This document shows, one piece after another, positions 53,803 to 63,788 of a stretch of 64,000 nucleotides of DNA. The notes under the pieces were generated by a model that worked only from the letters and a program-made list of their open reading frames with translations, was not told the origin of the DNA and made no database searches. Source of the DNA: Actinotalea sp. Marseille-Q4924 (GTDB taxonomy: Bacteria; Actinomycetota; Actinomycetes; Actinomycetales; Cellulomonadaceae). The DNA lies in contig NZ_CAKAKB010000003.1 of assembly GCF_916618755.1 (NCBI RefSeq), positions 1 through 64,000 of the forward strand, given 5' to 3'. Each line of letters begins with the position of its first letter. Position 1 is the stretch's first letter. Position numbers and translations under genes: made by a program.

Positions 53803-55625
53803 CCCAGGCCGAGCGCGGCGGCGACGTCCGCCCGCACGGCGTCGAGGCGGGCGCGGGCGGTGCGCCGCGCGGTGCCCACGGCGTCGCCCGAGCCGTCGTC
53901 GTCGACAGGGACGATCACCTCGAGGTAGCACTTGACCTTCGGCTCGGTCCCCGACGGCCGCACGACGACCCGGGTGCCGTCCTGCGCGAGGAGGCGCAGG
54001 CCGTCGGTGGGGGGCAGCCCCTCGGAGCCCTCCGCGAGGTCCACGACCTCGACGACGGGCGAGCCGGCCAGCGCGGTCGGCGGCGCCTGGCGGACGCGCG
54101 CCATGGTCGCCGGGATCTGGTCGAGGTCGGCGAACCGGGCGGAGAGCTGGTCGGTGAGGTGGAGCCCGTGGCGCAGCGCGAGGTGGTCGAGCATGTCCAG
54201 GAGCGTCCGGTCCTGCATCTTCAGCCGGGCGGCGAGCTGTGCCAGCAGGAGCGCCGCGGACAGGCCGTCCTTGTCGCGCACGAGCGTCGGGTCCACGCAG
54301 TACCCGAGCGCCTCCTCGTAGCCGAACACCAGTCCGTCGACGCGGGCGATCCACTTGAACCCCGTGAGCGTCTCGCGGTGCGACAGCCCGTGGCCGGCGG
54401 CGATCCTGCCCAGCAGCCGGGACGACACGATCGAGTTCGCCATGACGCCGCCGGAGCCGGTGAGGCGGCGGCCGATGTCGTCGCCCAGCAGCGCACCGAC
54501 CTCGTCGCCGTGGAGCATCCGCCAGCCGCTCGCACGCGCGGTCAGCGGTCCGCCGGCGGAGTCGCTGTGGCCCAGGCGCGGGTCGCGGACGGCCGCGGCG
54601 CAGCGGTCGGCGTCGGGGTCGTTCGCGATGACGAGGTCGGCGTCGACCTCGTCGGCGAGCGCGAGGGCGAGGTCGATGGCCCCCGGCTCCTCCGGGTTCG
54701 GGAACGCCACGGTCGGGAAGTCCGGGTCGGGCAGGGCCTGCGCGGCGACGATGTGCAGGTCCTGGAAGCCGGCGGCCCGCAGCACCCGCTCGGCGGTCCG
54801 GCCGCCGACGCCGTGCAGCGGCGTGAGGACGATGCGCAGGTCGTGAGCGGTGTCCGGCAGCTCGAGCGCGCGCAGCCCGGTGAGGTACGCCTCGAGGACC
54901 TCCTCGCCGAGGGAGGTCCAGCCGTCGTCGCTGCGCGGGACCGAGGCCACGGACGGCACCGCGGCGATGTGGGCGGCGATGGCCGCGTCGTAGGGCGGGA
55001 CGATCTGGGCGCCCTGGCCGGAGTCCGTGACGACGCGGCCGCCGAGGTAGACCTTGTAGCCGTTGTCCTGCGGGGGGTTGTGGCTGGCGGTGACCATGAC
55101 CCCGGCGTCCGCACCGAGGTGGCGCACCGCGAAGGCGAGCACCGGGGTGGGCAGCGGTTCGGGGAGGAGCAGGGCGTGCCCGCCCGCGGCGACGACGACG
55201 GCGGCCGTGTCCCGCGCGAAGACGTCGGAGTTGTGCCGGGCGTCGTAGCCGATGACGACGCGCGGTCCCTCGACGTACCTGCCGCCGGTGTCGCCGGGAC
55301 CGAGCTCCGCCATCCGCTCGTCCAGGTAGGCCGCGAGCCCCGCCGCCGCGCGGATGACGACGGCCCGGTTCATCCGGTTCGGGCCCCCGCCGAGCGCACC
55401 GCGCAGCCCGGCGGTGCCGAACTCGAGCGTCCCGCGGAACCGGTCGGCGAGCTCCTCGCGTGCCGGGCCCCGCAGGCCCCCGGGGTCGTCGTCGGACTCG
55501 GCGTGCGCCAGGAGCACGCGCAGGTGCTCGGCCGTGTGCGGGTCCGGGTCGTCGTCGACCCAGGCCCGGACACGCGCGGCGAGGTCGGGGTCGAAGGGCT
55601 CCGTCGGCGGCGTGGTGCTGGCCAT
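53799..55625 (-). CDS. Phospho-sugar mutase (PmmB-like)
   Basis: 608 residues. The alpha-D-phosphohexomutase superfamily isomerises sugar 1- and 6-phosphates (or 1-/5-phosphopentoses) through a phosphoserine. The active-site loop is VTASHNPPQDNGYKVY, the metal loop IANDPDADRCAAAV, the sugar loop FGYEEALGYCVDP and the phosphate loop RPSGTEPKVKCYLEV. The longer form and its neighbour purine nucleoside phosphorylase point to phosphopentomutase activity as well as phosphoglucomutase/mannomutase; M. tuberculosis pmmB sits beside deoD. The ATG overlaps the upstream stop by one base. Confidence 0.92.
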   Translation of the reverse strand: MASTTPPTEPFDPDLAARVRAWVDDDPDPHTAEHLRVLLAHAESDDDPGGLRGPAREELADRFRGTLEFGTAGLRGALGGGPNRMNRAVVIRAAAGLAAYLDERMAELGPGDTGGRYVEGPRVVIGYDARHNSDVFARDTAAVVVAAGGHALLLPEPLPTPVLAFAVRHLGADAGVMVTASHNPPQDNGYKVYLGGRVVTDSGQGAQIVPPYDAAIAAHIAAVPSVASVPRSDDGWTSLGEEVLEAYLTGLRALELPDTAHDLRIVLTPLHGVGGRTAERVLRAAGFQDLHIVAAQALPDPDFPTVAFPNPEEPGAIDLALALADEVDADLVIANDPDADRCAAAVRDPRLGHSDSAGGPLTARASGWRMLHGDEVGALLGDDIGRRLTGSGGVMANSIVSSRLLGRIAAGHGLSHRETLTGFKWIARVDGLVFGYEEALGYCVDPTLVRDKDGLSAALLLAQLAARLKMQDRTLLDMLDHLALRHGLHLTDQLSARFADLDQIPATMARVRQAPPTALAGSPVVEVVDLAEGSEGLPPTDGLRLLAQDGTRVVVRPSGTEPKVKCYLEVIVPVDDDGSGDAVGTARRTARARLDAVRADVAAALGLG

Positions 55626-56470
55626 CAGATGCGCCCGACGATCTCGGCGAGCAGGCGGCTGATCCGCGGACCCGCCGCGCGGCCGGCCTCGAGGACCTCC
55701 TCGTGGGACAGCGGCTCGGCGCTGATCCCGGCAGCCAGGTTCGTCACGAGGGAGATGCCGAGCACCTCGAGCCCCGCGTGCCGGGCGGCGATCGCTTCGA
55801 GCGTCGTGGACATGCCGACGAGGTCCGCGCCCATCCGGCCGGCCATCCGGACCTCCGCGGGGGTCTCGTAGTGCGGCCCGCGGAACTGCGCGTACACGCC
55901 CTCCGGCAGGTCCGGGTCGACCTCCCGCGCCACCGCGCGCAGGCGGGCCGAGTACAGGTCCGTGAGGTCCACGAACGTGGCGCCCTCCAGGGGGGACGTC
56001 GCGGTGAGGTTGAGGTGGTCGCTGATGAGGACCGGAGTCCCCGGCGTCCAGTCCGGGTCCAGTCCGCCGCACCCGTTGGTGAGGACGACGGCACGCGCGC
56101 CGGCCGCCGCGGCGGTCCGCACGCCGTGCACCACCCGGCGCACGCCGCGCCCCTCGTACAGGTGGGTGCGCGAGCCGAGGACGAGGGCGTGGCCGCCGTG
56201 GGGGAGCCGGATCGACCGCGTGGTCCCGCCGTGCCCGGCGACGGCGGGAGCGGAGAACCCGGGGAGCTCGTGGCTCGGGATCTCGGCGACCGTCTCGCCG
56301 ACCAGGTCCGCGGCACCGCCCCAGCCGGACCCGAGCACGAGCAGCACGTCGTGGCGGTCGACGCCGGTGCGCTCCGCGACGACCGCGGCGGCCTCGCGCG
56401 CGATGTCGAACGGGTCGGTGGTCGGGTCCTCGAGGGTGGCGACTGCGGCGTCGTCGGCGGTGCTCGTCAT
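55625..56470 (-). CDS. punA: Purine nucleoside phosphorylase (trimeric type)
   Basis: 281 residues. It splits inosine, guanosine and their deoxy forms with phosphate. The phosphate site GSGWGG, then [32 protein letters not shown], is the signature of the trimeric PNP/MTAP class; [15 protein letters not shown] and [11 protein letters not shown] are further blocks. It takes inosine from Add and hands ribose 1-phosphate to the mutase encoded directly downstream. ATG 56470 is preceded by TAGCCT and 8 nt, consistent with a leaderless operon punA-mutase-pol. Divergent from lpdA. Confidence 0.94.
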   Translation of the reverse strand: MTSTADDAAVATLEDPTTDPFDIAREAAAVVAERTGVDRHDVLLVLGSGWGGAADLVGETVAEIPSHELPGFSAPAVAGHGGTTRSIRLPHGGHALVLGSRTHLYEGRGVRRVVHGVRTAAAAGARAVVLTNGCGGLDPDWTPGTPVLISDHLNLTATSPLEGATFVDLTDLYSARLRAVAREVDPDLPEGVYAQFRGPHYETPAEVRMAGRMGADLVGMSTTLEAIAARHAGLEVLGISLVTNLAAGISAEPLSHEEVLEAGRAAGPRISRLLAEIVGRI

Positions 56471-56478
56471 GGTCCCCG

Positions 56479-56484
56479 AGGCTA
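56479..56484 (-). promoter_or_regulatory. Leaderless -10 element of punA
   Basis: On the minus strand TAGCCT lies 8 nt before ATG 56470 with no ribosome-binding site. Confidence 0.4.
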
Positions 56485-56539
56485 GTGCCCGCGCCGTGCC
56501 GGTGTGCCGTGGGTGGCGCACGGACGGCACAATGCGGGT

Positions 56540-58018
56540 GTGACAGCGACGACACCCGGCATCGCCGAGCCCCCGCCCGAGCAGCCGACCGAGGACGTCC
56601 GCCCCGCCAGCCGGGTCGTCGTCGTCGGGGGAGGGCCGGGCGGATACGAGGCCGCGCTGGTCGCGCGGCGCGCCGGCGCCGAGGTGACGCTCGTCGAGCA
56701 GCAGGGGCTGGGCGGCGCCGCGGTGCTCACGGACGTGGTGCCGTCCAAGACGCTCATCGCGACGGCGGAGTGGATGACCATCGCGGAGCGGGCTCCCGAG
56801 CTCGGCATCCGGGACGGAGGCGTGCCGGACCCGACGGGGACGCATCCCGCCCACCTCGTCGACCTCGCGCGCGTCAACGCGCGGGTCGTCGAGCTCGCGG
56901 CGGCGCAGTCCCGGGACATCTGCGCGCGGCTGGAGTCCGAGGGCGTCCGCGTGCTGGACGGGCACGGTCGCCTCGACGGGCCCCAGCGGGTCGTGGTCGA
57001 CCGCACGGACGGCGGCACCGAGACCGTCGACGCCGACGTCGTCCTCCTGGCCACCGGCGCCACGCCGCGCACCCTCCCGGAGGCGATGCCCGACGGCGAG
57101 CGCATCCTCACGTGGACACAGCTGTACGACCTCACCGAGCTGCCCGAGCGCCTCGTCGTCGTCGGCTCGGGCGTCACCGGCGCGGAGTTCGCCGGCGCCT
57201 ACAAGGCCCTCGGCGCCCAGGTGGTCCTCGTGTCCTCGCGCGACCGGGTCCTGCCGGGGGAGGACGCGGACGCCGCGGAGCTCATCGAGGACGTCTTCCG
57301 GCAGCGCGGCATGGAGGTCATGTCCCGCTCGCGCGCGCAGTCGGCGGTGCGGACCGACGACGGCGTCCTCGTCACCCTCGCGGACGGGCGCACGGTCGAG
57401 GGCAGCCACTGCCTCATGGCTGTGGGCTCCGTGCCGTCGACGAGCGGTCTGGGCCTGGAGACGGCGGGCGTCCGGACGACGCGCACCGGCCACATCGAGG
57501 TCGACCGGGTGTCCCGGACCAGCACGCGCGGCGTCTACGCCGCCGGGGACTGCACCGGCGTGCTCCCGCTCGCGTCCGTCGCCGCCATGCAGGGCCGCAT
57601 CGCGATGGCGCACGCGCTCGGCGACGCGGTCGTCCCGCTGGACCTCCAGGTCGTGGCCGCCAACATCTTCACCGCCCCGGAGATCGCGACCGTCGGGGCG
57701 TCCCAGAACAGCCTCGAGGAGTCCGGCGTGCGGTACCGGACCAGCATGCTCGAGCTGGCGCGGAACCCGCGGGCGAAGATGCTCGGCATGCACGACGGGT
57801 TCGTCAAGCTCTTCGCGCACGCCACGACGGGCATCGTGCTCGGCGGCGTCGTCGTGGCCCCCCGCGCCGGGGAGCTGGTCTTCCCGATCACCCTCGCGGT
57901 GGCGCAGCGCCTCACGGCCGACGACGTCGCGCAGTCCTTCACGGTCTACCCGTCCCTGTCCGGGTCCATCGCCGAGGTCGCCCGGACGCTGCACCACACG
58001 GAGGTCGGATCCCGATGA
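56540..58018 (+). CDS. lpdA: NAD(P)H:quinone reductase LpdA-like flavoprotein
   Basis: 492 residues from GTG 56540. Overall fold of dihydrolipoamide dehydrogenase: FAD motif [22 protein letters not shown](P) motif [24 protein letters not shown]-end [16 protein letters not shown] and dimer domain [15 protein letters not shown]. The redox disulfide CxxxxC is absent; the position reads [17 protein letters not shown]. This matches mycobacterial LpdA (Rv3303c), a quinone reductase rather than a lipoamide dehydrogenase. ATGA overlap with the next gene. Adjacent to punA and near the mutase, as in mycobacteria. Confidence 0.9.
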   Translation: MTATTPGIAEPPPEQPTEDVRPASRVVVVGGGPGGYEAALVARRAGAEVTLVEQQGLGGAAVLTDVVPSKTLIATAEWMTIAERAPELGIRDGGVPDPTGTHPAHLVDLARVNARVVELAAAQSRDICARLESEGVRVLDGHGRLDGPQRVVVDRTDGGTETVDADVVLLATGATPRTLPEAMPDGERILTWTQLYDLTELPERLVVVGSGVTGAEFAGAYKALGAQVVLVSSRDRVLPGEDADAAELIEDVFRQRGMEVMSRSRAQSAVRTDDGVLVTLADGRTVEGSHCLMAVGSVPSTSGLGLETAGVRTTRTGHIEVDRVSRTSTRGVYAAGDCTGVLPLASVAAMQGRIAMAHALGDAVVPLDLQVVAANIFTAPEIATVGASQNSLEESGVRYRTSMLELARNPRAKMLGMHDGFVKLFAHATTGIVLGGVVVAPRAGELVFPITLAVAQRLTADDVAQSFTVYPSLSGSIAEVARTLHHTEVGSR

Positions 58019-58668
58019 CGACGACGACGCTCACGCTCCACGGCCACGCCTGCGCGCGCCTCGAGCGCGACGGGCGCGTGCTCGTCGTGGACCCCGGCTC
58101 CTACAGCGACCGTTCCGTGCTGGACGAGGCCGACGCCGTCCTCGTGACGCACGACCACGCCGACCACCTCGTCGCCGCGGACGTCGTGGCGGCCCTGGCG
58201 GAGCGGCCCGCGCTGCACGTCTGGGGCCCGGCGCCGGTGGTGACGCTGCTGGTCGCGGAGGGCGCGGACCGCGGTCGCGTGCACGAGGGCGCGCCGGGCG
58301 AGCGCTGGACCGCCGGGGGCTTCGAGGTGCAGGCGTTCGGCGGGAGCCACGCGGTCATCCACCCCGACCTGCCCGTCCCCGCGAACCTGGCCTACCTCGT
58401 CGACGGCGTGCTGCACCCCGGGGACTCGTTCACGGTGCCGGACCTGCCGGTGGAGGTGCTGCTCCTGCCGGTGGGCGGTCCGTGGATGAAGGTCGCCGAG
58501 GCCGTGGACCACGTCCGGGCGGTCGGGCCGCGGGTCGTCGTGCCCATCCACGACGCCGTCCTCGCGGAGGCCGGCAAGGGGCTCGCGGACCGCCTGGTCG
58601 GCACGCTCGGCGGGGCGCCGCAGTACCGCCGCCTCGCGCCGGGGGAGCGGCTCGCCGTCGGCGGCTGA
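58015..58668 (+). CDS. Metallo-beta-lactamase-fold hydrolase (UlaG-like)
   Basis: 217 residues. Metal site: [11 protein letters not shown] (HxHxDH), with LHPGDSF and VVVPIHDA supplying later Asp and His. The start [23 protein letters not shown] is typical of UPF0173/UlaG-type proteins, which include L-ascorbate-6-phosphate lactonase and nucleases. Substrate not assignable. Translation is coupled to lpdA (ATGA). Convergent with the Nudix gene (12 bp). Confidence 0.87.
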   Translation: MTTTTLTLHGHACARLERDGRVLVVDPGSYSDRSVLDEADAVLVTHDHADHLVAADVVAALAERPALHVWGPAPVVTLLVAEGADRGRVHEGAPGERWTAGGFEVQAFGGSHAVIHPDLPVPANLAYLVDGVLHPGDSFTVPDLPVEVLLLPVGGPWMKVAEAVDHVRAVGPRVVVPIHDAVLAEAGKGLADRLVGTLGGAPQYRRLAPGERLAVGG

Positions 58669-58680
58669 CCGTCCGTCCGG

Positions 58681-59187
58681 CTACGGCAGGAGGTCCCGGA
58701 GCGCGGGCCACGCCGCCTCGAACGCCGGGAGCAGCGGCCGCGCCGGGACCTCGGCCAGCCCGACCCAGGCGACCGCCAGGCTCTCGTGGTCGGTCGGTCT
58801 CGCGTCGTGCGCGGTGGTGGCGCGCGCCACCACCGTCGTGTAGCTCCACACGCCGTGGTCGAGCACCCGCGTGGTGAGGACGAGGACGCCGGCGGGGTCG
58901 ATGCCAGCCTCCTCCGCGGCCTCGCGGACGGCGCCGTCCTCGGGACGCTCACCGGGCGCCAGGGCGCCTCCCGGGATGCCCCAGGTGCCGCCCTGGTCGC
59001 TCCACTCGGCACGGTGCTGGAGGACGACGGCCTCCGCGCGGCCCTGCGGGTCCGTGCGGAACAGGAGCAGGCCCGCGGCTCCGTGCAGCCCCCAGTGCCG
59101 GCGGCCGCAGCCGCACTCGACCCAGCCGTCCCCCGGCTGCCGGTGCAGGCCGGCGGGCCGCGAGGGTGGTCCGGTGGGCGCGGGCAC
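58681..59187 (-). CDS. Nudix hydrolase
   Basis: 168 residues from GTG 59187. The Nudix box GGALAPGERPEDGAVREAAEEAG has the full GX5EX7REUXEEXGU pattern. An N-terminal CGCGRRHWG segment may bind zinc. The domain removes a nucleoside diphosphate from a linked group; the substrate is not predictable. Its start is one base past the stop of the upstream carboxylase gene, so it is probably co-transcribed with it. Confidence 0.9.
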   Translation of the reverse strand: MPAPTGPPSRPAGLHRQPGDGWVECGCGRRHWGLHGAAGLLLFRTDPQGRAEAVVLQHRAEWSDQGGTWGIPGGALAPGERPEDGAVREAAEEAGIDPAGVLVLTTRVLDHGVWSYTTVVARATTAHDARPTDHESLAVAWVGLAEVPARPLLPAFEAAWPALRDLLP

Positions 59188-59188
59188 C

Positions 59189-61036
59189 TCAGGCAGGTGC
59201 CGTGGCGCCGTCGGTCGTGCCGCCCTCGGCGGCGGAGGCGTCCACGATGTCGCACAGCGCGCTGCCCGCGCTGACCGTCGCGCCGACCACGGCGGACAGG
59301 CCGCGCACGACGCCGGCGCGGTGCGCGACGAGCGGCTGCTCCATCTTCATCGCCTCGAGGACCACCACGAGGTCACCCTGTGCCACCTCGGCGCCCTCGG
59401 CGACCGCGACCTTGACGATGGTGCCCTGCATGGGCGACGTGAGCGCGGCGCCGTTGCTGGCGGCGGGCCCGCCCGAGCGCGCCGCGGACCGCCGTGGCCG
59501 GGCGCCGCCGCGCTGCGGCGCGCCGGGGCGCCCACCGCGGGCCAGGCCGCCGAGGCCCGCCGGCAGCACGACCTCGATCCGCTTGCCGCCCACCTCGACG
59601 ACGACCCGCTCGGTCGCCGGGGCCTCGTCGTCCGTGCCGGCCACCCCCGCCCCGCCCTCGCGCAGCGTCGGCAGGACGTCGGCGAAGTCGGTCTCGATCC
59701 AGCGGGTGTGGACGCGGAACGGCTGCGTCGGGTCCGTGGGCACGAAGTCGGGGGAGTCGAGGACCGCGCGGTGGAACGGGACGACGGTCGGGATGCCCTC
59801 CACCTCCAGCTCGCGCAGCGCGCGGCGGGCGCGCTCGACGGCCTGCGTCCGCGTGGCGCCGGTGACGATGAGCTTGGCCATCATCGAGTCGAACGCCCCG
59901 GAGACGGTGTCGCCCTCGATGACGCCGGAGTCGACGCGGACGCCCGGCCCGGACGGGAAGCGCAGGCGGGACAGGCGGCCCGGTGCGGGCAGGAAGCCCT
60001 GCGCCGGGTCCTCGCCGTTGATTCGGAACTCGAACGAGTGGCCGCGCACGGGCAGCTCGGTGTAGCCGAGCGGCTCGCCGGCGGCGATGCGGAGCTGCTC
60101 CCGGACGAGGTCGACGCCGGTGACCTCCTCGGTCACGGGGTGCTCGACCTGCAGGCGCGTGTTCACCTCGAGGAACGAGATCGTGCCGTCCGTGCCGACG
60201 AGGAACTCGCAGGTGCCGGCGCCGACGTACCGCGCCTCGCTGAGGATCGCGATGGAGGACTCGACGAGGAGCCGGTTCTGCTCGTCGGTGAGGAACGGCG
60301 CGGGCGCCTCCTCGACGAGCTTCTGGTGCCGGCGCTGCAGCGAGCAGTCGCGCGTGGAGACGACGACGACCGTGCCGTGCTGATCCGCCAGGCACTGCGT
60401 CTCGACGTGTCGGGGCGAGTCGAGGTAGCGCTCCACGAAGCACTCGCCGCGGCCGAACGCCGCGACCGCCTCGCGCACCGCGGAGTCGTACTGCTCGGTG
60501 ATCTCCTCGGCGACGCGGGCGACCCGCAGGCCGCGCCCGCCACCGCCGAACGCAGCCTTGATCGCGATGGGCAGGCCGTGCTCCTCGGCGAACGCGTGCA
60601 CCTCGCTGACGTCCGCGACGGGGTCCCGGGTGCCGGCGACGAGGGGCGCACCGGCGCGCTGCGCGATGTGCCGGGCGGAGACCTTGTCGCCGAGCGCCTC
60701 GATGGCCGCCGGGGGCGGACCGATCCAGGTCAGGCCGGCGTCGATGACCGCGCGGGCGAACTCCGCGTTCTCCGACAGGAAGCCGTAGCCGGGGTGCACC
60801 GCGTCCGCGCCGCTGCGGCGCGCGACGTCCAGCAGCTTGGCGATGTCGAGGTACGTCTCGGCGGCGCGGGTCCCCCCGAGGGCGAACGCCTCGTCGGCGA
60901 GGCGGACGTGCTGCGACTCCCTGTCGGGGTCGGCGTACACGGCGACGCTGGCGATGCGGGCGTCCGCGCAGGCGCGGGCGACACGGACCGCGATCTCACC
61001 GCGGTTGGCGATGAGGACCTTGTGGATCTCGGGCAC
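59189..61036 (-). CDS. accA3: Acyl-CoA carboxylase alpha subunit (biotin carboxylase + BCCP)
   Basis: 615 residues. The biotin carboxylase domain (about 1-450) has [17 protein letters not shown], the ATP-binding [10 protein letters not shown], and [19 protein letters not shown] linker and the biotinyl carrier domain (about 535-605) follow with the biotinylated Lys in EAMKMEQ. It carboxylates its own biotin, which a separate AccD beta subunit then uses to make malonyl- or methylmalonyl-CoA; no accD is in the window. The GTG start is 5 nt after TACGGT, a possible leaderless promoter. The equivalent in M. tuberculosis is AccA3 (Rv3285). Confidence 0.95.
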   Translation of the reverse strand: MPEIHKVLIANRGEIAVRVARACADARIASVAVYADPDRESQHVRLADEAFALGGTRAAETYLDIAKLLDVARRSGADAVHPGYGFLSENAEFARAVIDAGLTWIGPPPAAIEALGDKVSARHIAQRAGAPLVAGTRDPVADVSEVHAFAEEHGLPIAIKAAFGGGGRGLRVARVAEEITEQYDSAVREAVAAFGRGECFVERYLDSPRHVETQCLADQHGTVVVVSTRDCSLQRRHQKLVEEAPAPFLTDEQNRLLVESSIAILSEARYVGAGTCEFLVGTDGTISFLEVNTRLQVEHPVTEEVTGVDLVREQLRIAAGEPLGYTELPVRGHSFEFRINGEDPAQGFLPAPGRLSRLRFPSGPGVRVDSGVIEGDTVSGAFDSMMAKLIVTGATRTQAVERARRALRELEVEGIPTVVPFHRAVLDSPDFVPTDPTQPFRVHTRWIETDFADVLPTLREGGAGVAGTDDEAPATERVVVEVGGKRIEVVLPAGLGGLARGGRPGAPQRGGARPRRSAARSGGPAASNGAALTSPMQGTIVKVAVAEGAEVAQGDLVVVLEAMKMEQPLVAHRAGVVRGLSAVVGATVSAGSALCDIVDASAAEGGTTDGATAPA

Positions 61037-61041
61037 GGCTC

Positions 61042-61047
61042 ACCGTA
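61042..61047 (-). promoter_or_regulatory. Possible leaderless -10 element of the carboxylase gene
   Basis: On the minus strand TACGGT lies 5 nt before GTG 61036. The rest of the 150-bp gap to maf shows nothing else recognisable. Confidence 0.3.
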
Positions 61048-61186
61048 ACGTCAGGCGCTCCGGCCGTTCACCTGCGGCGCAGGTGGTGGACCAAGACTGT
61101 GGGGAACCGACAACGCTCCGGCGAGGCTTTGTGGGTTCACCCAGCAGCGCGCGGCGGCGCCGTCGGGCGGGGGGTACGAGGACCGC

Positions 61187-61849
61187 TCAGGTCCACAGGT
61201 CCGTGACGGAGAGGTCGACCTGCTGCAGGAGATCCCGCAGGACCGGCAGGCTCAGCCCGACGACGCCGTGGTGGTCACCCTCGATCCCGCGGACGAACGC
61301 GCCGCCCCGGCCGTCGACGGTGAAGGCGCCCGCCACCGCGAGCGGCTCACCCGTGGCGACGTAGGCGTCGATCTCGGCGTCCGTCACGTCGGCGAAGTGG
61401 ACGACCGTCGTCGAGGTGGCCCCGAGCGTCGCGGTCGGGCTGCCCGGTCGCAGGTCGACGAGCCAGTGGCCGGTGTGCAGCAGCCCGGAGCGCCCGCGCA
61501 TGCGCTTCCAGCGGGCCACGGCGTCGTCCGCGTCGCGGGGCTTGCCGAGCGCCTCGCCGTCGAGGTCCAGCAGGGAGTCGCAGCCGAGGACGAGGAGGTC
61601 CTCGGGCAGCCCGTCCTCCTGCCCGGGCACGGTCTCCCCGCCCTCGAGCCGTGCTGCGACGTCGTCGGCCTTGGCGTTGGCGAGCACGAGGACGGCGTCG
61701 ACCGGGTCGAGCGTCCCGAAGCGGGCCTCGGCCTCGCGCAGGACCGCGTCCTCGTCGACCCCCGAGACGAGCACGTGCGGCTCGATGCCGGCGGCGACGA
61801 GGGTCGCGCGGCGGGCGGGTGAGGCGGAGGCGAGGAGGAGCGACGGCAC
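61187..61849 (-). CDS. maf: Maf-family nucleoside triphosphate pyrophosphatase
   Basis: 220 residues from GTG 61849. The start LLLASASPARRATLVAAGI and GCDSLLDLDGEALGKPRDADDAVARW are the Maf signatures. It hydrolyses non-canonical or pyrimidine NTPs to NMP and PPi (house-cleaning). An insert of about 12 residues (GGETVPGQEDGLPED) lies before the GCDS motif. TACCCT lies 6 nt before the GTG, implying a leaderless message. In M. tuberculosis, Rv3282 (maf) is close to accA3, as here. Confidence 0.92.
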   Translation of the reverse strand: MPSLLLASASPARRATLVAAGIEPHVLVSGVDEDAVLREAEARFGTLDPVDAVLVLANAKADDVAARLEGGETVPGQEDGLPEDLLVLGCDSLLDLDGEALGKPRDADDAVARWKRMRGRSGLLHTGHWLVDLRPGSPTATLGATSTTVVHFADVTDAEIDAYVATGEPLAVAGAFTVDGRGGAFVRGIEGDHHGVVGLSLPVLRDLLQQVDLSVTDLWT

Positions 61850-61855
61850 CCCCGC

Positions 61856-61861
61856 AGGGTA
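61856..61861 (-). promoter_or_regulatory. Leaderless -10 element of maf
   Basis: On the minus strand TACCCT lies exactly 6 nt before GTG 61849. It directly follows the strong terminator hairpin of the upstream gene. Confidence 0.45.
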
Positions 61862-61862
61862 G

Positions 61863-61899
61863 TGGCCGGGCCCGGTCCGCGACGGACCGGGCCCGGCCA
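61863..61899 (-). terminator. 17-bp perfect hairpin terminator of the DUF885 gene
   Basis: Arms 61863-61879 (TGGCCGGGCCCGGTCCG) and 61883-61899 are exact reverse complements with a 3-nt loop. All pairs but two are G-C. It separates the DUF885 gene from maf on the minus strand. There is no T-tract, as is common in this kind of genome. Confidence 0.65.
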
Positions 61900-61956
61900 G
61901 GACTCAGGCGCCGACGGTCACCCGGGTCCGGCAGGCTCGAGGCTCGGGCCCGGCCG

Positions 61957-63669
61957 TCACACCAGCGCGACGCGCAGCACGTCCAGCCCGATCGAGCCGA
62001 GGCCGAGCGCGCGGGCGTGGAACGCCCGGAGGTCCGCGTCCTCGCCCCGGCGCGTGGCGGCGGCCGCCGCCTCGTCCCGCGCCGCCTCCCACAGCCGCTG
62101 GCCGACCTTGTACGACGGCGCCTGGCCGGGCCAGCCGAGGTACCGGTTCAGCTCGAACCGCAGGAAGCCCTCGTCCATGTTGACGTTGGCGCGCAGGAAC
62201 TCCCACGCGGTCTCCGCGTCCCAGGGGCCGCCGCCCCACCGCTGGGGCCGGTCCAGCCCCAGGTGCACGCCGATGTCGAGGACGACGCGTGCGGCGCGCA
62301 TCCGCTGGGCGTCGAGCATGCCCAGCCGGTCGCCCGGGTCGTCCATGAAGCCCAGGTCCGCCATGAGCCGCTCGGCGTAGAGGGCCCAGCCCTCGCCGTG
62401 GCCCGAGACCCAGCACGCGAGCCGGCGCCAGGTGTTGAGCGCCTGCCGCTGGTGCACCGCCTGGGCGATCTGGAGGTGGTGGCCGGGGACGCCCTCGTGG
62501 TAGACGGTCGTCTTCTCGCGCCAGGTCGTGAACGTCTCGACGCCGGGCGGCACGGACCACCACATCCGCCCCGGCCGGGAGAAGTCGTCCGACGGCCCGG
62601 TGTAGTAGATGCCGCCGTTCTGCGTGGGCGCGATCATGCACTCCAGCGCGAGCAGCGCGTCCGGGATGTCGAAGTGCGTCCCGCGCAGGGCGGTGATCGC
62701 GGCGTCCGACGTCTCCTGCATCCAGCGGCGCAGCTCCTCGGTGCCGTGCAGGACGCGTGCCGGGTCCTTGTCGAGCTCGGCGATGGCGTCGGCGACGGTG
62801 GCGTCGGGGCCGGCGATCCGCCGCGCGACCTCCTCCTGCTCGTCGATGATCCGGTCGAGCTCCTCCAGGCCCCAGCGGTACGTCTCCTCGAGGTCCACCT
62901 CCGCGCCGAGGAAGTACCGGGACCACAGGAGGTAGCGCGCGGCGCCGACGGCGTCCTCGGCCGGCGCCTCGGGCAGGAGCTCCTCGCGCAGGTAGGTGGC
63001 CAGGTGCGCGTAGGCGGCGCGGGCGGCGGCGGCACCCCGGTCGAGCGCGTCCCGACGCTCGGCGGCGTCGGGCGCGTCGGCGAGGGCCGCCTGGGCCTTC
63101 GGCCCGGTCACGAAGGTCGTGAAGAAGGATGTGTCCGGCGCGGCGAGCTGCTCGGCCTGGGCGATGCACTCGAGCACCTGCCGCCGGGCGGCGGTGCGGC
63201 CCCGGGCGGCGGCGAGGCGCAGCGACTCCACGACGCCGTCGGCCGCTGCGGGCAGCGCCTCGAGACGGGCGAGCACGGCGTCCCAGTGGGCGGGCGTCGC
63301 CGTCGGCATGAGGTCGAAGACGTCGCGGAGCTCCTGCACGGGGGAGGCGATGTTGTTGAGCTGACCGAGCAGCTCGTCCGCCTCGTGCAGCTCGAGCTCC
63401 AGGCCGATGCGCTCCCGCATCGCGGCGAGCGTCACGGTGTCGGTGTGGTCCTGCGGGGTCGCGGCGTCGAGCTCGGCGAGCACGGCACGTGCGGCGTCGG
63501 CCTGGGCCTGGTGGCCGGCGGGGGAGAAGTCGGTCATGAGGTGGTCGTACCCGGACAGCCCCATCGCGGTCGCCGCCAGGGGGTTGAGGCGGGCGATCGT
63601 CTCGACGTAGCGGTCGGCGATCGCGTCGATCGCCGTGGGGGTGCGGGCCGGCTGAGCGTCGGTGGTCAT
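61957..63669 (-). CDS. DUF885 family protein (predicted metallopeptidase)
   Basis: 570 residues. An almost all-helical protein with HEGVPGHHLQ in its C-terminal half, a variant HExxH-like zinc motif, and a downstream Glu in GHGEGWALYAERLM that could be the third ligand. DUF885 proteins are predicted zinc peptidases. No signal peptide, so it is cytoplasmic. TAGGCT lies 8 nt before ATG 63669 on the minus strand. Monocistronic: a strong hairpin follows. Confidence 0.88.
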   Translation of the reverse strand: MTTDAQPARTPTAIDAIADRYVETIARLNPLAATAMGLSGYDHLMTDFSPAGHQAQADAARAVLAELDAATPQDHTDTVTLAAMRERIGLELELHEADELLGQLNNIASPVQELRDVFDLMPTATPAHWDAVLARLEALPAAADGVVESLRLAAARGRTAARRQVLECIAQAEQLAAPDTSFFTTFVTGPKAQAALADAPDAAERRDALDRGAAAARAAYAHLATYLREELLPEAPAEDAVGAARYLLWSRYFLGAEVDLEETYRWGLEELDRIIDEQEEVARRIAGPDATVADAIAELDKDPARVLHGTEELRRWMQETSDAAITALRGTHFDIPDALLALECMIAPTQNGGIYYTGPSDDFSRPGRMWWSVPPGVETFTTWREKTTVYHEGVPGHHLQIAQAVHQRQALNTWRRLACWVSGHGEGWALYAERLMADLGFMDDPGDRLGMLDAQRMRAARVVLDIGVHLGLDRPQRWGGGPWDAETAWEFLRANVNMDEGFLRFELNRYLGWPGQAPSYKVGQRLWEAARDEAAAAATRRGEDADLRAFHARALGLGSIGLDVLRVALV

Positions 63670-63677
63670 GGGGCAGG

Positions 63678-63683
63678 AGCCTA
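63678..63683 (-). promoter_or_regulatory. Leaderless -10 element of the DUF885 gene
   Basis: On the minus strand TAGGCT lies 8 nt before ATG 63669. Confidence 0.35.
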
Positions 63684-63788
63684 TTCCGGTCCCCGGTGTC
63701 TCTCGCAGGCGAGCCGCAGGGACCTCCGTCCCTCCCGCCGGCGTGCGACACGGTCGAACACTGGAGCCACGTCGTCGGAGGAGGAGCC

